A stretch of 64,000 nucleotides of DNA from Cephalopachus bancanus. Lineage: Eukaryota > Chordata > Mammalia > Primates > Tarsiidae. A program made the translations under genes and the position numbers. How positions within the stretch are numbered: position 1 is the stretch's first letter; each line of letters starts with the position of its first letter. The stretch covers positions 992,001-1,056,000 of the forward strand of contig JAPVLO010000620.1 of the NCBI GenBank assembly GCA_027257055.1. The letters run 5' to 3'. A model generated the notes under the pieces. That model did not search any database, was not told the origin of the DNA, and was given only the letters and a program-made list of their open reading frames with translations. Shown here piece after piece: positions 1 to 11,292 of this stretch.

Positions 1-79
1 AGGCTGCAGTGGCCATGAGCATGCCACTGCACTCCAGCCTGGGCGACAGAGTGAGACGCCAACTAAAAAAAAAAAAAAA
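1..79 (+). mobile_element. Alu right-arm end, cut by window edge
   Basis: Only the last part of the right arm and the A tail are inside the window. Confidence 0.9.
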
Positions 80-82
80 AAA

Positions 83-381
83 GCCAGGCTCGGTGCCTCA
101 GCCTGTAATCCCGCGCCTTTGGGAGGCTGAGGTGAGTGGATTGCCTGAGCCCGCGGGTTCGAGACCCGCCTGGGCAACTTGGCAAGACCTCATCTCTACA
201 ATAAATCAAAAATTAGCCGGGTGTGGTAGCGCGCGCCTGTAGTTCCAGCTACTTGGAAGGTTGAGGCGGAAGGATTGCCGGAGCCCAGCAGGTCGAGGCT
301 GCAGTGGCCGGGAGCGGCCACTGCACTACAGTCTGGGCGACAGAGTGAGATTCCAACTCAAAAAAAAAAAAAAAAAAAAAA
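83..381 (+). mobile_element. Alu, young T-arm type
   Basis: Full dimer. Left arm has GCTCGGTGCCTCAGCCTG and GCGGGTTCGAGACCCGC; A21 tail. Confidence 0.95.
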
Positions 382-1089
382 GAATCACTATTGGTTACAT
401 AGAGCTAAATATATATACAAAGATACTGAAATATCACCAATATTTTCAAATAACTACAAGTTTTTTTAGTTTGAAGAATATACCTACTACTTTTTCCTAC
501 AAAATATTCATTGAAATACATGTATCCAAATAATCATATTAAAATATTTCTAAAAACAAAAAAGTTATATTTTTAATTCACTGATAGCAAGCAAGATTTT
601 TCAAATAATTCAGTGTTAAACTCTCAAAGTCACAGCCTCAGAAAAAGGAAAGTTCCAGTTCTTAGTCACTGACTCATTTCCTTAGATGATTCAACCTTGT
701 GGCCTTAACGCTGACTTGTCTTCCCCTCTCCCTTCCAACGTTAATTCAGAACGGGAAAAATAAACCTTTAATACTTTAGAGCTAGCTTTCTTGTGCTACC
801 ACATTATAATCTTTTAAGTAAAACAAATCTTTCTACAAGCCTTTCAACACCTTTTAAAATTAAAGTCCTAGTATGTAATTCAAAACAGTGGCTCAAACTC
901 AGAATATGCTGCACAAATTTTTCTAAAAGTTACTGAAAAACTTTCATGATATTTTTTTCCGCACCCCTTAAAAAAATAGCCAAATTCACTGGCACCAAGA
1001 TGATTGCATTAAAATGTATGCTTTCTGCTACCCTGCAAAAACCTCTGAAAATAGTCTATGATTCTTCTTGGGTTTTTTTTCCTATGCTT
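382..1089. other. unique AT-rich sequence
   Basis: No gene, repeat or motif recognised. Confidence 0.5.
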
Positions 1090-1213
1090 GTTTTATTTAT
1101 TTATTTATTTATTTTATTGTTATTTTTTTTAATCAACATTTTTTATTATGATTTTGTGGGGTACAGTTAAGGGTTAGGTGTACAATTACGTTTCATTCAG
1201 GCACCCCTATGCT
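1090..1213 (-). mobile_element. L1 3'-end fragment
   Basis: T-rich start, then TGTGGGGTACAGTTAAGGGT, the reverse complement of the L1 3' end seen six more times here. Diverged. Confidence 0.7.
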
Positions 1214-1399
1214 TACTTTAAATATGTATACACCTTAAATGTTGAGGTCCCTATGAATAAGTTCGTGAGTTTACCTAGTACAAAGTCTGAAAGGACATAA
1301 TATGGATTTAATATACCCAATGAACAGCCATTTTAACATTGCCTGAATCTCATGTTTTTCTAGCGGTTCACTTAACTTATGCTCTAATCACTAGCCAAG

Positions 1400-1825
1400 A
1401 ACAGAACTGGCTTCTCAGAGGTAGCTATTGATAATTGTTTTACAGTCCTCCTCCCCAGCTTGTTTTGAACCACTTAGCTTTTCTGTTTCAAGTTTTTGCC
1501 TCCACCCTTCAGACTCAAGTTAACCTAATCAACCCTTGTGACCTTCCTGACAGACCCCACCATGTTAGCAATCATGTGACTAGCCCACCCATCTGCCTGC
1601 TAACCATCACCTGAGGTCAGTATCTGTGTTTACCTGCCCCTTCATGACGACATGGAACAGACCACCACCCAACCACCTTAATGACCTTCTCCCATATAAG
1701 GAAAGGATTAAAAGGACTCAGCCACGAGCAGCCAGCTGCCATTGCTTTACTAGACTCTGGTGTGACCACGTGCTCCTTGAGCTGTGGCTATTGCCGTGTT
1801 TCCTAAGCTCTGGCCCCCTCTCTTA

Positions 1826-1861
<36 letters not shown>

Positions 1862-1976
1862 ATTCTCTCTCAATAAACTATATTTTCTAATCTAACTTCT
1901 GTGCAATTCTTTGCATCTTTCACGCAACACCGATTGCCCACCAGACACCCACACCCCCAGCAGGCCTGACCTAACA
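1400..1976 (+). mobile_element. ERV long terminal repeat
   Basis: Gammaretrovirus-like LTR: TATAAGG-type box at 1695, a CT microsatellite (about 1831-1859), polyadenylation signal AATAAA at 1872, and a 3' end in CA at 1976 followed by a primer-binding-site-like sequence. The left edge is approximate. Related pieces lie at 40385-40530 (inverted) and 42340-42416. Confidence 0.7.
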
Positions 1977-1979
1977 TTT

Positions 1980-1997
1980 TGGAGGCCCCGCTGGGAG
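1980..1997 (+). other. retroviral primer-binding-site-like sequence
   Basis: TGGAGGCCCCGCTGGGAG three bases after the LTR end. It looks most like a Gln-tRNA-type site with several transitions; the assignment is tentative. Confidence 0.45.
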
Positions 1998-2585
1998 TGT
2001 GACCTAACAAAGTCCATCCCACAAAGAGAAATGAGAGAACTGAACACGAACACACCAAAGGCATGTCTTCACACGCTCATGACTCCTGGCCAAATGCACA
2101 GCAGAAACAATACATCTGGCTCCTCTCCAAGTGATGGCAAGACAAACTCTAAAATAGAGTAAGAAATTATGTGAACTGAGGCTACTGTGGAAAAAAGAGC
2201 AACTTGCAAACCGTTTCTTCATGAAGAACATAGAAGTCACCTTATTTAACAACACAGGAGAGAGCAACAAATTTGCTCTCTCCCTCCCCAGCCACTTGTA
2301 CCCTAGTCCTCACCCCTGAGCCATTCTTCCTCTACAACCAGGCCCTTAGGTGCTAGTGGATGTAAAAAGAAGAATGCTTGGGAGTTATTTAAAATCGTCA
2401 GGCCTCTCACTCCTTGGAGGCGAACACCTTCCCCATATACTTCAAGGAAGTCCTACCCCCCCACTATGTTGCTCTGTCTTCAGGAGCATGCACAGGCACC
2501 TGACAAACAGCTGGGGGGACATCAGAGAAGAAGAGAATGTCAGCGATGTTATATCTTATCAAGAGATCAGAAATAACTCTTTGGG
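1998..2585 (+). other. probable remnant of ERV internal sequence
   Basis: Follows the LTR and primer site. No gag-like frame is open and no second LTR is seen before the next Alu, so the provirus is truncated. Confidence 0.35.
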
Positions 2586-2877
2586 TTTTTTTTGTTTGAG
2601 TTGGAGTCTCACTCTGTTGCCCAGGCTGGAGTGCAGTGGCATGCTTGCGGCCACCACAGCATCAACTTGCTGGGCTCAGGCGATCCTTCCTCCTTAGAAT
2701 TCCAAGTAGCTGGAACCACAGGCACACACCCGGCTAATGGCTAATTTTTTGAATTATTGTAGTGACGAAGTCTCACCAAGTTGCCCAGGCTGGTCTCGGA
2801 CCCCTAGACTCAGGCAATCCTCTCGCCTTGGCCTCCCAAAGTGCTGGGATTACTGGTTTGAGCCATCGCGCCCGGTC
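2586..2877 (-). mobile_element. Alu, older type
   Basis: Complete dimer with GATTACTGGTTTGAGCC at its 5' end. Confidence 0.9.
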
Positions 2878-2914
2878 AAAAATAATTTAGACTTGACATT
2901 AGAAAGTGATTGGG

Positions 2915-3084
2915 GCAGCCAGGCTCAGTGGCTCAGCCTGTAATCCTGTGCCTTGGGAGACTGAGGTGAGTGGATTGCCTGAGCCCACGGGTTCGAGACC
3001 CGCCTGGGCAACTTGGCAAGACCTCATCTCTACAATAAATCAAAAACATTAGCCGGGTGTGGTAGCGCGCACCTGTAGTTCCAG
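2915..3084 (+). mobile_element. Alu, young type, right arm missing
   Basis: Intact left arm with TGGCTCAGCCTG and GGGTTCGAGACCCGCC; stops inside the right arm at GTAGTTCCAG. Confidence 0.9.
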
Positions 3085-3096
3085 GGGCATTTAATT

Positions 3097-3390
3097 TTCT
3101 TTTTTTTTTTTGAGTTGAAGTCTCACTCCACAGCCCAGGCTGGGGTGCAGTGGCACTCATGGCCAGCCCAGTGTCGACTTGCTGGGCTCCAGCGATCCTT
3201 CCGCCTCAGCCTTCCAAGTAGCCAGAACTACAGGCACGCACCACCATGCCTGGCTAATGTTTTTGATTTATTGTAGAGATGAGGTCTCACCAAGTTGCCT
3301 AGGCTGGTCTCAAACCTGTGGGCTCAGGCAATCCTCTCGCCTCGGCCTCTCAAAGTGCTGGGATTATAGGCATGAGTCTCCGCACCCAGT
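3097..3390 (-). mobile_element. Alu, older type
   Basis: Flanked by target duplication GCATTTAATTTTC (3087-3099 and about 3393). Confidence 0.92.
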
Positions 3391-3679
3391 CTGCATTTAA
3401 TTTTCAAAACGTTGTTTGGATAAGTATTGTAGGTATTGATGTATTGATGGTTGGAATGGAGTGAGAAATGAGGAACATGTGCTCTCTACCACCAGTTTTC
3501 TAGAGATAAGAGAAAACTGGGAAAAAAATGCATTTGAAAAATGTTCATTCCTCAAGCTTTTTTTTTTTTTTTTTTTGCATAGTTTCCCATTGGAAATGCC
3601 TACAATGACCAGGTCCAAGTAATTGTAGTCCTATTAAAAATACAAATGTAGATGGAAGTGTCTCCATGTAAAAAATGTA
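3391..3679. other. unique sequence with a poly(T) run
   Basis: No gene seen. A T20 run at about 3558-3577 is the only structure. Confidence 0.5.
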
Positions 3680-3971
3680 GCCGGGCTCGGTGGTTCAACC
3701 TATAATCCCGTGCCTTGGGAGGCTGAGGTGGGTGGATTGCCTGAGCCCGCGGGGTTCAAGACCCGCCTGGGCAACTTGGTGAGACCTCATCTCTACAATA
3801 AATCAAAAAATCAGCCGGCGTGGTAGTGCATGCCTGTAATTCCGGCTACTCGGAAGGCTGAGGCAGAAGAATCGCCGGAGCCCAGCAGGTGAGGCTGCGG
3901 TGGCCGGGAGCGGCCACTGCACTCCAGTCTGGGCGATAGAGTGAGACTCCAACTCAAAAAAAAAAAAAAAT
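3680..3971 (+). mobile_element. Alu, young T-arm type
   Basis: GCCGGGCTCGGTGG start, CCGGAGCCCAGCAGG right arm, A14 tail. Confidence 0.94.
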
Positions 3972-3980
3972 GTAGACAGT

Positions 3981-4133
3981 GCCAGGCATTGCGCCTGTAG
4001 TTCTGGCTACTTGGAAGGCTGAGGTGGAGGGACTGCCTGAGCCCAGTAGGTCAAGGCTGCAGTGGCCATGAGCATGCCACTGCACTCTAGCCTGGGCTAT
4101 AGGGTGAGACTCCAGCTCAAAAAAATAAAAAAA
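3981..4133 (+). mobile_element. Alu right monomer
   Basis: Right arm only, directly behind the previous copy; ends in an AAAAAATAAAA tail. Confidence 0.85.
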
Positions 4134-4395
4134 TAACTTCTAATATGAAGGCATCATGCTGATGACTTAATTCCTATTTAACTAAAATATAGCTATAATT
4201 TACTATGAAATCTCTCTTAATACTGAGGTTTAATACTTTGTTAGGACCAGTTCTGAATTGTAGGATATTTTCTTGCACAGAAAATTTAGGAGTTAGGGGG
4301 AAAACATCTACAGGATGAGAAATGGAGTATAAAATTAAGTAATAGTACACATTATTGAATAGCTATTATGTGCCTGTCAGTGTGCTGTAGGTTTT

Positions 4396-4683
4396 TTTTT
4401 TTTGGTTTTTTTTTTTTAGTTGGAGTCTCCAGACTGGAGGGCAGTGGCCGCTCCCGACCACTGCAACCTCAACTTGCTGGGCTCTGGTGATCCTTCCGCC
4501 TCAGCCTTCCAAGTAGCTGGAACTACAGGCATGCGCTACCACGCCCGGCTAATTTTTGATTTATTGTGGAGATGAGGTCTCGCCAAGTTGCCCAGGTGGG
4601 TCTCGAACCCGCAGGCTCAGGCAATCCACTCACCTCAGCCTCCCAGAGGCGCAGGATTACAGGCTGAGCCACCGAGCCTGGCT
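4396..4683 (-). mobile_element. Alu, young type
   Basis: Target duplication TGTGCTGTAGGTTTT on both sides (4381 and 4684). Confidence 0.93.
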
Positions 4684-4806
4684 TGTGCTGTAGGTTTTAA
4701 ATGTAATTCTCACAACAGACCAGCAAAATATGTGGTATTATCTTCCATTTCACAGATAAACTTAATGCACAGAAACTTAGGTAATTTGTCCATGACACCG
4801 GAGCTA

Positions 4807-5095
4807 ATTTTTTTACACTGGAGTCTCACTCCGTCACCCAGAATGGAGTGCCGTGGCACGCTTACAGCCACCGCAGTCTCGACCTGCTGGGTTCAGGTGA
4901 TCCTTCCTCCTCAGCCTTCCAAGTAGCTGGAACTATGGGCGTGTGCCGCCACAACCAGCTAACTTTTTGATTTATTGTAGAGATGAGATCTTGCCAAGTT
5001 GCCCATGTTGGTCTTGAACCCATGGGCTCAAACAATTCTCTCACCTCAGTCTCCCAAAGTGCTGGGATTATAGGCGTGAGCCACCCCGCCTGGCC
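4807..5095 (-). mobile_element. Alu, older type
   Basis: Full dimer; imperfect duplication ACACCGGAG/ACACCAGAG. Confidence 0.92.
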
Positions 5096-5169
5096 CACAC
5101 CAGAGTATTAAGTGGCCTATACTCAAACCTAAGACTTGACTTCAAAGCAGTAGCCTTTAGGAAGACAGA

Positions 5170-5283
5170 CTTTTTTTTTTTGACCAATTTAAATTTTTAT
5201 TCTAAATATGTGGGGCACAATTCAAGGTTAGGTATACAAATGTTCATTATGCAGGTACCCTTGTTAATGAGTTGTGCCCCCCC
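5170..5283 (-). mobile_element. 5'-truncated L1, 114 bp
   Basis: Only the L1 3' end (TGTGGGGCACAATTCAAGGT), with target duplication GAAGACAGACTT on both sides. Confidence 0.85.
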
Positions 5284-5303
5284 AGAAGACAGACTTCTAA
5301 CTG

Positions 5304-5304
5304 C

Positions 5305-5329
<25 letters not shown>
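5304..5329. repeat. (TG)n microsatellite
   Basis: About 13 TG units. Confidence 0.95.
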
Positions 5330-5337
<8 letters not shown>

Positions 5338-5389
5338 GCATTAAATCCAGATATGATGGCTGGGTTCCAGCAAATCTGCCTGTCATCAA

Positions 5390-5480
5390 TCCAATTTATC
5401 TTGCTAATAGAGCCTAGTATAGTGCCTGAAACCTAGTAAGACTTTCAATAAACGCTTGGTGAATAAATGAATCAATATAC
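5390..5480 (+). mobile_element. L2/MIR 3' end
   Basis: AGTGCCTGAAACCTAGTAAG, then TTCAATAAACGCTTGGTGAA: the common L2/MIR terminus. Confidence 0.55.
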
Positions 5481-5493
5481 TTTCTTGGGGAGG

Positions 5494-5618
5494 GGGGTTG
5501 GAGTCTCACTCTGTCGCCCAGGCTGGAGTGCAGAGGCATGCTTACTTGCCACCGCAGCCTCAACCTGCTAGGTTCAGGAGATCCTTCTGCCTCAGCCTTC
5601 CAAGTAGCTAGAACTACA
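5494..5618 (-). mobile_element. Alu right-arm fragment
   Basis: From GTTGGAGTCTCAC to AGAACTACAG, then 30 bp of other DNA. Confidence 0.85.
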
Positions 5619-5648
5619 GAATATACATATTATCTTCGAACCATTTCT

Positions 5649-5811
5649 TTTTTTTTTTTTTTTTTGAGTAGGAGTCTCACTCTGATGCCTAGGCTGGAGT
5701 GCAGTGGCACGATTATGGCTGCCACAGCTTTGGCCCACTGGACTCAGGTGATCCTTCTGCTTCAGCCTTCCAAGTAGCTGGAACTACAAGTGCGCACAAC
5801 GCCACTTGGCT
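5649..5811 (-). mobile_element. Alu right-arm monomer
   Basis: T tail, GAGTAGGAGTCTCAC, stops at CTTGGCTAA. Confidence 0.85.
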
Positions 5812-6104
5812 AATTTTTTTTTTTTTTTAGTTGGAGTCTCACTCTGTCTCCCAGGCTGGAGTGCAGTGGCATGTTCCAAGCCACCGAAGCCTCAACCACC
5901 TGGGCTCAGGTGATACTTCTGTCTCAGCCTTCCAAGTAGCTGGAACTACAGGCAAACATCACCACACCCAGCTAATTTTTTGATTTATTGTAGAGATGAG
6001 GTCTCGCCAAATTGCCCAGGCTGATCTCAAAACCATGGGTTTAGGCAATCCTCTCATCTCCACCTCCCAAAGTGCAGGGATTATAGGCATAGCCTCCGCG
6101 CCTG
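5812..6104 (-). mobile_element. Alu, older type
   Basis: Full dimer, directly next to the previous monomer. Confidence 0.9.
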
Positions 6105-6108
6105 GACT

Positions 6109-6415
6109 CTTTTGTTTGTTTGTTTTTTGTTTTGAGTAAGGGTTTCACTCTGTCACCCAGGCTGGAGTGCAGTGGCACGATCACAGCCACTGCAGCCTCA
6201 ACCAGTTAGGATCAGGCAATCCTCCCACCTCAGCCTTCCAAGTAGCTGGAACTACAAGCACAGGCCACCACACCTGGCTAATTTTTTTTTAATTTTTTGT
6301 AGAGAGGAGGTCTCACTATGTTGCCCAAGCTAGTCTCAAACCCCTGGGCTCAGGCAACACTCGTCTCAGTCTCCCAAAGTGCTGGGATTACAGGCGTGAG
6401 CCACTGCGCCCAGCC
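6109..6415 (-). mobile_element. Alu, older type
   Basis: Full dimer with GATTACAGGCGTGAGCC, the ancestral A-box form. Confidence 0.9.
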
Positions 6416-6418
6416 AAT

Positions 6419-6507
6419 TTTCTTTTTTTAATTGTAGAGACGTGGTCTCACCAATTTGCCCAGGCAGGTCTCAAACCCCTAGACTCAGGCAATTCTCTCA
6501 CTCTGGG
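6419..6507 (-). mobile_element. Alu left-arm fragment
   Basis: Runs from TTGTAGAGACG to AATTCTCTCAC, truncated. Confidence 0.75.
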
Positions 6508-6568
6508 AACCTCATTTAAATATATAAAGTATGCATTTTATCCTTGATACTTTAGTTTGGGGTCTAAG

Positions 6569-6786
6569 TTGGTGTTGGCAAACTTTTTCTGTAAAGGGCC
6601 AAATAGCAAAAGTTTTAGACTTTGTGGGTTATATAGCCTCTGTCACCACCATTCAACTCTGTTGTCCAAAAGCAGCCATGTACAATATACAAATGAATGC
6701 CTGTGTCTGTGTTCTGATACAATTTTATTTACAAAAACAGGCGGTGGGCCCAATTTGGTTTACAGGCTATAGTTTGCCAACACCTG
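6569..6786. mobile_element. non-autonomous hAT (Charlie-like) DNA transposon
   Basis: Perfect 14-bp inverted ends GGTGTTGGCAAACT (6571) and AGTTTGCCAACACC (ending 6784). The interior matches the old mammalian MER family with AAAGGGCCAAATAG and TTTACAAAAACAGGC. Confidence 0.85.
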
Positions 6787-6937
6787 GCCTGGAAAATTCA
6801 TCACGCTTAAATTATCTCAACCAGGACCTTCTAATACAGTTAGTTACTAATGTTGCAGGTATGGTATGAGGAAGAAGTAATTACCCAGTATGATTACCCC
6901 TAGCCACGTGTGGCTATTGAGAACTGAAATGTGGCTA

Positions 6938-7226
6938 AGCTGGGCTCGGTGGCTCAGCCTGTAATCCCGTGCCTTTGGGAGGCTGAGGTGAGTGGATTGC
7001 CTGAGCCCGCGGGTTCGAGACCCGCCTGGGCAGCGAGACCTCATCTCCACAATAAATCAAAAAATCAGCGGGGCGTGGTAGTGCATGCCTGTAATTCCGG
7101 CTACTTGGAAGGCTGAGGCGGAAGGATCTCCGGAGCCCAGCAGGTGAGGCTGCGGTGGCCGGGAGCGGCCACTGCACTCCAGTCTGGGTGACAGAGTGAG
7201 ACTCCAACTCAAAAAAAAAAAAAAAA
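6938..7226 (+). mobile_element. Alu, young type with left-arm deletion
   Basis: Left arm reads CCTGGGCAGCGAGACC, lacking ACTTGG; perfect T-arm hairpin. Confidence 0.94.
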
Positions 7227-7319
7227 TGTGACTAGAACAAACTGAGGTGTACTTTAAGTGTAAAATACATGTTTGAATTACGAAAATTTTGTATGAAATT
7301 TTGAAAAAAATGTAGAGCC

Positions 7320-7445
7320 AGTACAATAGGGCCTGCCTGTAGTCTCAGGTAATAGGTAAGCTAAGTCAGGAGGATCCCTTGAGCCCAAGAGTTCCAGGCC
7401 AGACTGGGCAACATAGCAAGACCCCAGTCTCAAAAAAGAAAGAAT
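7320..7445 (+). mobile_element. old free Alu monomer
   Basis: Single diverged left-type arm ending GTCTCAAAAAAGAAAG. Confidence 0.65.
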
Positions 7446-7554
7446 ATGAAATATCTAATTAATAATTATTTTATACTGGTGACATATTAAAATAATATAT
7501 TTGACATGTCTAATTAAATAAACACATTATCAAAATTTCACCTTGTTTCTTTTA

Positions 7555-7847
7555 CTTTTTTTTTTTTTTTAGTTGGAGTCTCACTCTGTCTCCTAGGCTG
7601 GAGTGCAGTGGCATACTCACAGCCACCACAGTCTCGACCTACTGGGCTATGATTCTTCCACCTCAGCCTTCCAAGTAGCTGGAATTACAGGAGCACGCTA
7701 CTACGCCCAGCTTATTTTTTGATTTATTGTAGAGACGAGGTCTTACCAAGCTGCCCAGGCTGGTCTCGAACCCCTGAGTTTAGGAAATCCTCTAGCCTTG
7801 GCTTCTCGAAATGCTGGGATTACAGGCTTGAGCCACCGTGCCCAGCT
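7555..7847 (-). mobile_element. Alu, older type
   Basis: Full dimer with T tail. Confidence 0.9.
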
Positions 7848-8061
7848 CCTATTTTTCATAATTATCTGTGAAATTCACAATCAATTAGTCAATTTTGGTT
7901 TTCACAGAAAAAAAGATCTCTCAAGCAGTCTAATATTGTGTTCTCCACTGTATACTCAAATTATACAGGGACCCAAAATTTACTCAAGATCAAATTTTAA
8001 AATTACGGGACATTACTCAAAGCAAAGTATTTATAAGAAAACACACAAAAAAATAAGAACA

Positions 8062-8304
8062 TTATTATTATTTTGAGTCGCAGTCTCACTCTTTTTCACC
8101 CAGACTGGAGTGCAGTGGCATGTTCACGGCCACCACAGCCTCATCCTGCTGGGTTCAGACGACCCTGGCTAATTTTTATGATTTTTGTAGAGACAAGATC
8201 TCGCCATGTTGCCCAGGCTGGTCTCAAATCCCTGGGCTCAGGCAATCCTCTCTCCTCAGCCTCCCAAAGTGTGGTATTAAAGGCGTGAGCCACCACGCCC
8301 AGCC
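8062..8304 (-). mobile_element. Alu with internal deletion
   Basis: About 45 bp is missing between GGGTTCAGACG and ACCCTGGCTAA. Confidence 0.88.
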
Positions 8305-8489
8305 CAAGTAGCATATTTTTATAGACACTTAAATACATTTTTTTGTTCTACCTGGTCACAAAACAAATCTAAATACTTATCAGAGTATTGTACAACCATA
8401 TTCTCTTTCCATCAGCAATTAAGTTACAAATACCAATGAAAAAGAAAACTAAAACATTAAACACTTTAGTCACATTAATAACACGGTAC

Positions 8490-8690
8490 AAACAAGCTGA
8501 ATACAAATTCTCGCTTTGCTACTTATTAACATATGCCTCTCTAGCCTCAGTTTTTTCAGCTATAAAATGAGAGCCCTATCTCCCAAGGTTGCTGTGAGGA
8601 TTTAGAGAATTAATATCCACCGAATGCTTAGAACAAGGCCAGACACATGGCAAACATTCAATAAATGTTAACTCTTATTATTCTTAGAAT
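8490..8690 (+). mobile_element. MIR
   Basis: CTATAAAATGAG, GTTGCTGTGAGGATT, then TTCAATAAATGTTAAC and TTATTATT: the MIR 3' half. Confidence 0.75.
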
Positions 8691-9665
8691 ATTTCTCAAT
8701 CTGATCTTCTTAGGCCTAACTCCAACCTAGGACTCATTCATGAAATTAACTTTTAACAATAAAGATATGAAGAGAAAGGACTTTGGTTTGCCATATTATC
8801 ACAAACTTCAAAGATCCACATCCCTGCTTCTATAACTCCAACAAATTTGTTTTTGTTTTCCTCTCATACGCTATGACCGTCTCAGGCTAGTCTACTCAGA
8901 TATAATGGAAAGCAGCTTTGATGGTCACGAAGAACCAATTTCACATAAGTCTTTCTATGAACTACAAGTGTTTTCATTTTTGTAAAACTCATTTGTAAAT
9001 GTCTCCCATAAAACCTACTTTCCATAATGCCTGCTAAATTACTTTGTAATAGTTTAAGTAGTTTTAAATGGTTATAGGTTCCACATCCTATGATATTAGT
9101 ATAGTGCAGGCAAGAAATCATTCATGTGTGAAGTAAATTATTTTTCCTAGTTTATTTTGGTTAGAGGAATAATACTGGAAGAAACAAAGTATCATGCACC
9201 ATGTTAGTTTCCAAGTCAATAAAACACTTCCTCTTACAAAGTTTCTTCATATAAAACACTGGACTCAGGACTTGATTACAGTAATACTGAGTGAATAAAA
9301 GTCACAGCTGAATGATGTTATCTGAACCTACATCAAACTAATCTAGGTTATCTGGAGGAAAGGCACTTCAACTGAGAAGCACATTTACCTTAAATCCAAA
9401 AACCAGTACATCTACCATTAAAGATTTAAAATAAAATGATTCACAAAATTTTAAAGAATTATGTTAAAATCAAAATTGAGAAGTTGATTTCACTAATTTA
9501 GAAAAAAATAATCCAGGTGAGACTACTCAATAAGTCTGAGGGCTTAACTAAATGTATAAATGTAGTAAATTCTATATGCCACTGTACCCTAAAATTTCGA
9601 TTACATTCGTTTAATGATGGTCTTTTGCTTTAAACTAGTTCCTATATATTTAATTTTTAAAACTG
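8691..9665. other. unique AT-rich sequence
   Basis: No gene or repeat recognised over about 1 kb. Confidence 0.5.
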
Positions 9666-9669
9666 GGCT

Positions 9670-9961
9670 TTAGCTGGGCATAGTGACTCACAATTGTAAT
9701 CCCAGCATTTTGGGAGGCAGAGGATTGCCTGAGTCCAGGGGTTCAGGTCCAGCCTGGGCAACTTGGCGAGACCTCCTCTCTACAATAAATCAAAATATTA
9801 GCCAGGCATGGTGGTGCACACCTGTGGTTTCAGCTACTTAGAAGTCTGAGGTGGAAGGATTGCCTGAGCCCAGGAGGTCGAGGCTGTGGTGGCTGTGAGC
9901 ATGCCACACTGTACTTCAGCATGGGCAATAGAGACACTGAGTCAAAAAAAAAAAAAAAAAA
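9670..9961 (+). mobile_element. Alu, older type
   Basis: Full dimer with A18 tail. Confidence 0.9.
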
Positions 9962-10128
9962 ATCCAGATAGTAAATATTTTAGGCTTTTCAGGTCATACA
10001 CTGTCTCTGTCGTATATTCGTGATTCTCTTTTCCTTTTGATCCTTACAAATCCTTTAAAAATGTAAAAAGCATTCTCAGCACAGCCTCTATAAAAACAAA
10101 CTGCAGTCAGATTTGCCCTTGGCTACAG
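9962..10128. mobile_element. second hAT (Charlie-like) fragment
   Basis: CCAGATAGTAAATATTTTAG, CACTGTCTCTGTCG and AAAACAAACTGCAGTCAG match the family at 6569; its left end is cut by the Alu. Confidence 0.6.
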
Positions 10129-10158
10129 TTTTCCCACCTCTGCTTCACACTATACATA

Positions 10159-10412
10159 TTTTTTTTTTTTTGAGTTGGAGTCTCACTCTGTCGCCCAGAC
10201 TGGAGTGCAGTGGCCGCTCCCAGCCACCGCAACCTCGACCTGGGCTCTGGCGATCCTTCCGCCTCAGCCTTCCGAGTAGCCAGAACTACAGGCATGCGCT
10301 ACCACGCCCGGCTAATTTTTTGATTTATTGTACAGATGAGGTCTCGCCAAGTTGCCCAGGAGGGTCTCGAATCCGCAGGCTCAGGCAATTCACTCACCTC
10401 AGCCTCCCAAAG
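10159..10412 (-). mobile_element. Alu, young type, left end truncated
   Basis: Stops after GCCTCCCAAAG, so the Pol III A box is missing. Confidence 0.9.
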
Positions 10413-10765
10413 CAATGTCACTTTCTCAATGAGGCCTTCTCTGAGCACATTCCTACCTGTTCATATATATACATATGTATAATATATATAACATACTGTA
10501 TAATATATAGTGTACCACCTAACAGACTTTTACTTATTATCTGTTCTTTGTCCTCTTCCCATATCTAAGTTCCATGAAGGCAGATTTTTTTAAGTTTTTT
10601 TTCACAGATGCTCTCCCGCACCTAAACAGTTCCAGGCATGTTAGGAGGCTCTCAGCAAATAAGCCTACCCTCACACTTATAGAGTAAATATAATTGAGGA
10701 AATATATATTCTATAACAAATGAAAGACGTTCAAGGGCAAGATTGACAAATACTTTGAAAATTCT
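10413..10765. other. unique sequence with a TA-rich stretch
   Basis: ATATATA-rich run at about 10455-10510; nothing else seen. Confidence 0.5.
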
Positions 10766-10766
10766 T

Positions 10767-10953
10767 TCAGCCAAACACAGTGGCTCACACCTGTAATCCC
10801 AGCAGGTTGGGAGGCTGAGGCAAAGGGATTACCTGAGCTCAAGGGTTTGAGACCAGCCTGGGCAACTTGGCGAGACCTCGTTTCTACAATAAATAAAAAA
10901 GTTAGACGGGAGAGGTGGCACACGTCTATAGTTCCAGCTACTTGGAAGGCTGA
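10767..10953 (+). mobile_element. Alu, truncated in right arm
   Basis: Breaks off at GGAAGGCTGAG, where the next Alu begins. Confidence 0.85.
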
Positions 10954-11268
10954 GGCTGGGCGCAGTGGCTCAAGCCTGTAATTCCAGCACTTTGGGAGGT
11001 GGAGGCGAGAGAATTGCCGGAGACCAGGGGTTCGGGACTAGCCTGAGCAATATGGCGAGACCTAGTCTCTACAATAAATCAAAAAATTAGCAGGGAATGG
11101 TGGCGTGTGCCTGTGTTTCCAGCTACTTGGATGGCCGAGGCGGAAGGATCACCCGAGCCCTGCAGGTTGAGGCTGCGGTGGCCGTGAGCATGCCACTGCA
11201 CTCCGGCCAGGGCAACAGAGTGAGACTCCAACTCAAAAAAAGAAAAAGAAAAAAAAAAGAAAATTATT
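10954..11268 (+). mobile_element. Alu, older type
   Basis: GCTGGGCGCAGTGGCTCAAG start; mixed A/G tail. Confidence 0.9.
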
Positions 11269-11292
11269 TCAAGTAGTCATAAAAATATTTTA

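Larger units (their letters stand above)
4325..5160 (+). mobile_element. MIR remnant split by two Alus
   Basis: Pieces at 4325-4385, 4690-4805 and 5096-5160 follow the MIR order: TATTATGTGCC, then ATTTCACAGATAAAC and TTAGGTAATTTGTCC, then a terminal segment. Confidence 0.6.

Noticed and set aside
83..381. tRNA gene suggested by A- and B-box matches
   Set aside because: The boxes lie in an Alu left arm; there is no acceptor stem, anticodon arm or tRNA-length body.
9970..10020. Possible regulatory element after the Alu tail
   Set aside because: Matches the old hAT transposon seen at 6569.
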